In this document: piece by piece, positions 34,586-38,989 of the stretch | Layout of the letters: every line of letters starts with the position of its first letter | Numbering within the stretch: the stretch's first letter is position 1 | NCBI GenBank assembly: GCA_949127805.1 | Contig: CASBQC010000134.1 | Location: 1 to 38,989, forward strand | Reading direction: 5' to 3' | Origin: Nostocales cyanobacterium PMM_0081 | Lineage (GTDB): Bacteria; Cyanobacteriota; Cyanobacteriia; Cyanobacteriales; Nostocaceae | DNA: 38,989 nt | Program-made: the position numbers and the translations under genes | The notes under the pieces: model-generated | Seen by the model: the letters and a program-made list of their open reading frames with translations, nothing else | Told to the model about the DNA's origin: nothing | The model's database searches: none

Positions 34586-37393
34586 CTAAATAAAAGGTTT
34601 AATTAAATTAGCGATCGCTTCATCATCAAATTCATCAGCTAACTTTAATACAGAGTTAGCAAAAGCTGTATATTTAGAGTCTAGCTGCTTAATTCGGTTA
34701 GCTTCCTCTGTAATTCGCAAAACATAACCACCTTTAGCAGCTTGATACAAATTGGTAAGTTCTTCGCTTGGGGGGATAACCATTTCATCCACCTTAGTAA
34801 AAGTGTTTTGAGTTTCCGCAACTAATTCTGAGTTATCCTGAGTTTCATAAATCCATTCCAACCCTAAATAAAGCTGTAATTGCTCAAGTAATTCTATTGC
34901 TTGCACAGGTTTAGCAAGAAAATCATTACAGCCAGCTTCTTTACTTTTTTGACGATCAAAATTGAACACACTAGCAGAAGAAGCAATAATAAGTGCATTT
35001 GTAAAATCTGGTAAATTCCGCAAACATTGAGTCATATCAAAGCCATTCATCACAGGCATCGATAAGTCAGTAATAATTAAATTAGGCTGATATTCTTGAG
35101 ATTTTTCTAAACCTTCTTGCCCATTACTTGCCTCAATCATGTCAAAACCAATTGCTTCTAGCAAATTGACAATTACAGCACGATTTTCCCAGCGATCGTC
35201 AACAATCAAAATTTTCCGTCTTTCACCTTGATAACCAATTACATTTTGCTTATAATTGGTCTTTTCTAACTTCATCAAATCTGTTGCTTCTATTAAATCT
35301 AAATCAAACCAAAATTTACTACCTTTTCCATAACTACTTTCAACATAAATTTGACTGCCCATCATTTCCACAATTTTGCGACTAATTGCCAATCCTAAAC
35401 CAGTGCCTTCTGCTTTGTGTGCGCTATCTCCCACCTGTTCAAAAGCCAAAAAGATTTTATCTAACTGTTCCGGTGTCATTCCCACACCTGTGTCTTCAAC
35501 TTGAAAGCGAATTTTTGTGATTTCAGTATCAATCTCGTTACCAGATTCAACCTGGTAATGTGTTTTGGGATGTGCATCTATATCTAACTTATCTGGAAAA
35601 TCCTGCGAATTAGTCAGCACACCAACCTTAAACTTTACACTACCTTGATCAGTGAATTTGATCGCATTACCTAACAAATTGATTAACACTTGACGCAGAC
35701 GTTTTTCATCAGCATGAATAGCTGTAGGTAAACGATTGAGTGCCTCATAATCGAAACCAATTTCTTTTTGTTCTGCCTTAATGCCACATATTTCTCGAAC
35801 TCCCAGTAAAAAGTTATCAAAATAAAAATCTGTGGGATATAGTTCTAACTTTTGTGCTTCGATTTTAGAAATATCTAAAACATCATTAATTAACGTCAAT
35901 AAATGCGAACCACACTGATAGATAATACTGATTCCATCCTGTTGCTTAGAAGTAGCACTTTTATCTCGTTGCATAATTTGAGCATAGCCGAGAATCCCAT
36001 TGAGAGGAGTTCGCAACTCATGGCTCATGTTTGCCAAAAAATCGCTTTTTGCATAATTGGCTGTTTCGGCTTGTTCTTTGGCTAAATTCAATTCTTTTGT
36101 GCGTTCTGTAACCCTATTTTCTAATTCCGTGAAAGACTCTTGCAGTTGTTCTGCCATTCTGTTAAAAGACTGTGCCAAAACACTAATTTCTCTTACCCCG
36201 ACAATTTCCATAGACGAGTCTAAGTTTCCCGCAGCAATTTGCTCAGATGCTTGAATTAATCGCAAAATTGGTTTAGCAATCCAGCGAGAGGTAAGAATAC
36301 CTAATACCGTAGCCAACAATAAAGCTAATAGACACAGCAAAATAGTAGTGCGTGTATTGGCGTTAATTTGCCCCATGAAGTCAGATTCTGGTACTGTGAC
36401 TACAATCAGCCAATCTAGACCATATTTGTCTTTCCAAGGGGTAATTTGAGCAAATTGGCGCTGTCCGTTGAGGGTAAATTCTAAGTGTTGGCTGGCTTTG
36501 ATGTTGCTGAGATTGCCAAAGTGTTTAGTTAAATGTTCTGCCGTAGCTCGAATTAAAATATCTTTACTGTCTGCCGCTTTGAGGCGTTTTGCCTCTTTAT
36601 TTACCATTTTGTATGGCGCTTCAGTCGCTGAACTTCCGACTATCAGCCCATTACGCTCTAAAATAAAAGTCTTGCCATTTCGACTAATTTTTAATTGGCG
36701 GAGAAAATTACTAATTTGCGAAAGCCGCAAGTTAACCCATAAGACTCCTTGGAGGGTGTGGGTTTCGTTGTATAGAGGATAATTAGCAGAAATTGCTAAA
36801 ACATCTGGGACACCATCCCAAGGAGAAATGCTACTCCACGCGGGCTTGCCTGCATTTACTGCATCTGTGTATAAAGCCTCTTTCACAACATTATAATAAT
36901 AGACATTTATGAGTTCAGTACGATTTCCCTGGCTATCTGTAGCGTAAGTGTAATTTTTACCTATAGTATTGGCAGAAACTTCATCAATCGTGGCATGTTG
37001 AGGGTCGAGAAAATAACCAGATCCTGCATATTCCCCAGTTGGTAGGCTATAACCGATGAACCCCACATCAAACACTTGCATTTGTTTCCAGAAGTAATGC
37101 CCCATACCTTTGAAATCTCGCAGGTTAAGCAAGCCTAGCTTGAGGTTGCTGACGTTGACTTGATTAATTTGATGAGGAGTAGCTAAGTAACTATCCAAGT
37201 GCTGATCGATGCGATCGCTGACTTCGGTTTGCAACTGAGTTGCCAAATCATTAATCGCTTTTTGTCCGTTGCGTAGGGAAAAATAACCCACAAGTCCCAC
37301 CGCTGCAAAGATTTGCAGAACAAACGGAACCACCAAAACAAGACGTAATGGTACTTTCTGGGCAAGCTGGATGCGGGTGGCGATCGTTTTCAT
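34586..37393 (-). CDS. Transmembrane hybrid sensor histidine kinase (Cache-like sensor, HAMP, HisKA, HATPase, receiver)
   Basis: Extracytoplasmic sensor (VNLRLSQISNFLRQLKISRNGKTFILERNGLIVGSS), HAMP after TM, FLANMSHELRTPLNGILGYAQIMQ, VEDTGVGMTPEQLDKIFLAFEQ, ILIVDDRWENRAVIVNLLEAIGF...LIITDLSMPVMNGF. Confidence 0.96.
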   Translation of the reverse strand: MKTIATRIQLAQKVPLRLVLVVPFVLQIFAAVGLVGYFSLRNGQKAINDLATQLQTEVSDRIDQHLDSYLATPHQINQVNVSNLKLGLLNLRDFKGMGHYFWKQMQVFDVGFIGYSLPTGEYAGSGYFLDPQHATIDEVSANTIGKNYTYATDSQGNRTELINVYYYNVVKEALYTDAVNAGKPAWSSISPWDGVPDVLAISANYPLYNETHTLQGVLWVNLRLSQISNFLRQLKISRNGKTFILERNGLIVGSSATEAPYKMVNKEAKRLKAADSKDILIRATAEHLTKHFGNLSNIKASQHLEFTLNGQRQFAQITPWKDKYGLDWLIVVTVPESDFMGQINANTRTTILLCLLALLLATVLGILTSRWIAKPILRLIQASEQIAAGNLDSSMEIVGVREISVLAQSFNRMAEQLQESFTELENRVTERTKELNLAKEQAETANYAKSDFLANMSHELRTPLNGILGYAQIMQRDKSATSKQQDGISIIYQCGSHLLTLINDVLDISKIEAQKLELYPTDFYFDNFLLGVREICGIKAEQKEIGFDYEALNRLPTAIHADEKRLRQVLINLLGNAIKFTDQGSVKFKVGVLTNSQDFPDKLDIDAHPKTHYQVESGNEIDTEITKIRFQVEDTGVGMTPEQLDKIFLAFEQVGDSAHKAEGTGLGLAISRKIVEMMGSQIYVESSYGKGSKFWFDLDLIEATDLMKLEKTNYKQNVIGYQGERRKILIVDDRWENRAVIVNLLEAIGFDMIEASNGQEGLEKSQEYQPNLIITDLSMPVMNGFDMTQCLRNLPDFTNALIIASSASVFNFDRQKSKEAGCNDFLAKPVQAIELLEQLQLYLGLEWIYETQDNSELVAETQNTFTKVDEMVIPPSEELTNLYQAAKGGYVLRITEEANRIKQLDSKYTAFANSVLKLADEFDDEAIANLIKPFI

Positions 37394-37639
37394 TTAATCA
37401 GTTGGCGTAAGATAAAGTCTTTGGCGATGTTTTGGTTTGCCTATATAGTTCCCAAACTGGAGCAAGAAAATTTCAATATCTGACATTGGGAATTGGGCAC
37501 GATCGCATTTCCCCTTTCCCCTCCTCAAAAATCTGCCTGAAGTGCATAATTAACCTCAGGTGATTCCCATCAATAAAGTAGAACCACCGCAGACACTTCT
37601 TTTATGAACACTCGTTGACAGCCAACAAAAGGAAACTTC

Positions 37640-38989
37640 ATGAAAAAACGTGAAGACATCGTAGAAAAGTTCTCGACGTTTCTTAGCTTTGGAAACGCCA
37701 ATATTCCTAGAAACCTGATTTGGCACACAGATCCAGAGCTAGAGCGTTGTATAAAACATTTAGTCAAATCTGAACCAGAGGGTAGTAAGGAATTTTGGGC
37801 AGGATATTTTTTGAAAATTTTAAGGAGTAGACCAATTCAACAAATTCCCACGGGCAAATCTTCTGTTCCATCTTCTTCAATAGCAGAAAGGCACTTGTCA
37901 GCTTACTTACAAGAAGCTTGTTTGTGGGCTTCTCAAAAAAATTATCAAAGGTTTAAGTTTCTCCGGCACAAATACCCATTAGAAGAATACTTTCAGATAG
38001 CCAACTCAGGTGTAAATCCTCCAGGTAAACTCCTGAAAAATTTTAATTTTGAACATCCGCAAACCAATATAGAAGGTTATGCTAAAACTGCACTACTACG
38101 TTTTGTCAGCGATACAATTTATCGACAAGATATAGAAGCAAAAAGAGAGAAATTTTCTGATTATGGTCTTTTAAAAGATTTAACTAATAAAGAATTGCGA
38201 GAAGCTTTAATTTTTCAAGGCATAAACAATAGCGAAATTCCGTCTTACAGTTTAGTTTGGCAATGCTTAAATGAAATTTTTCATTTGAATGAAAACCTAC
38301 TCAATAGTAATTTGAAATATCCTAGTCTAACACAACTAACACAAATTACTTTTCGCTACAATCAGCGGCAAAATCAACTATATTCTTCAACACATGCAAC
38401 TTCAGTAGAGAAAATTCAAGAAATACTCTCAACTTGCATTCAAGCTGCTCGCAATTACCGCACCAAACGTTTTTTACCTCTAGAAGAATATGACACTGTA
38501 TCTGACTTGATGCCTACTCCTTGGGATACACTTTTGCAAGAAGAAGCATCAGAACAAGTCCAATCTCTCATCTCGCAGTTATTTTCAAATATGCCAGAAG
38601 CAGGAAAAATAATATTTCAGCTTTTGCTAGGATTGAATTTAACTCAAATTGAAATCGCAGCCGTTTTAAAAAGTAAGTATCCGGAATTGCAAAAGCAATA
38701 TCAAGTGGCTCGTCACTTGGCAAGGTACAATAAAAATCTCTTAAAAGATTTGGCTAATGAGTGGCAGAAAATTAACCCAGAAGTTTCTCTAAATGATGAT
38801 AAAGATATTGAACGAATAAAAGACGCTATGAACGAGTGCTTGCAATTGCTCTGTCAAAAGTTGTTATATTCGACTTTGGATAAAATTGAACAGCAGTGGA
38901 ATTATTCAAAAAAGCTTTCAACTCTGACCAATGAAATAAATCTGCTGAAACAGCCACTCGTTGTTACCTTATCTGAAGCATCTAATATG
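37640..38989 (+). CDS. Noncanonical sigma-70-like protein, partial (runs off right edge)
   Basis: Open frame of 450 codons from ATG 37640 (MKKREDIVEKFSTFLSFGNANIPRNLIWHTDPELERCIKHLVKSEPEGSKEFWAGYFLKIL...EGYAKTALLRFVSDTIYRQDIEAKREKFSDYGLLKDLTNKELREAL...LFSNMPEAGKIIFQLLLGLNLTQIEIAAVLKSKYPELQKQYQVARHLARY...) with no stop; region-4-like HTH LNLTQIEIAAVLK. Absent from the ORF track because it is open at the edge. Confidence 0.75.
   Translation, partial: MKKREDIVEKFSTFLSFGNANIPRNLIWHTDPELERCIKHLVKSEPEGSKEFWAGYFLKILRSRPIQQIPTGKSSVPSSSIAERHLSAYLQEACLWASQKNYQRFKFLRHKYPLEEYFQIANSGVNPPGKLLKNFNFEHPQTNIEGYAKTALLRFVSDTIYRQDIEAKREKFSDYGLLKDLTNKELREALIFQGINNSEIPSYSLVWQCLNEIFHLNENLLNSNLKYPSLTQLTQITFRYNQRQNQLYSSTHATSVEKIQEILSTCIQAARNYRTKRFLPLEEYDTVSDLMPTPWDTLLQEEASEQVQSLISQLFSNMPEAGKIIFQLLLGLNLTQIEIAAVLKSKYPELQKQYQVARHLARYNKNLLKDLANEWQKINPEVSLNDDKDIERIKDAMNECLQLLCQKLLYSTLDKIEQQWNYSKKLSTLTNEINLLKQPLVVTLSEASNM

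Overview
The window looks like a filamentous (Nostocales-type) cyanobacterial chromosome: HIP1 GCGATCGC sites are abundant and the intergenic DNA is packed with small palindromic repeats. The centre (about 5.3-21.8 kb) is a Wzx/Wzy-type exopolysaccharide locus. It contains a WecG/TagA/CpsF glycosyltransferase, a Wzc-like BY-kinase, a hexapeptide acetyltransferase, GT2 and GT4 glycosyltransferases, a DUF6492-like protein, an FkbM methyltransferase on the opposite strand, an O-antigen ligase/polymerase, a flippase, an acyltransferase-3 and a SAM methyltransferase. Flanking housekeeping and accessory genes are pyrG, an AMIN/SH3/amidase_3 amidase, mnmA, a SPOR-like secreted protein, nnrE/nnrD, a MATE transporter, an Hsp70-like protein, an L,D-transpeptidase, a YhaV-type toxin-antitoxin pair and two adjacent histidine kinases. 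Two edge-truncated CDSs absent from the ORF track are a TPR lipoprotein/secreted protein (left edge, minus) and a noncanonical sigma-70-like protein (right edge, plus). The most interesting signals are: (1) a TPR protein with an uncharacterised, NTPase-like but P-loop-less N-terminal domain, whose TGA stop is followed in frame by a transmembrane tail that is duplicated downstream; (2) a 124-bp MITE-like element seen as a filled/empty site pair, whose second copy supplies the start codon and n-region of a signal peptide; (3) a cloverleaf-like repeat in two diverged copies with compensatory changes; (4) several gene-end duplications inside the EPS locus. All family calls are from reading protein motifs; no database search was run.
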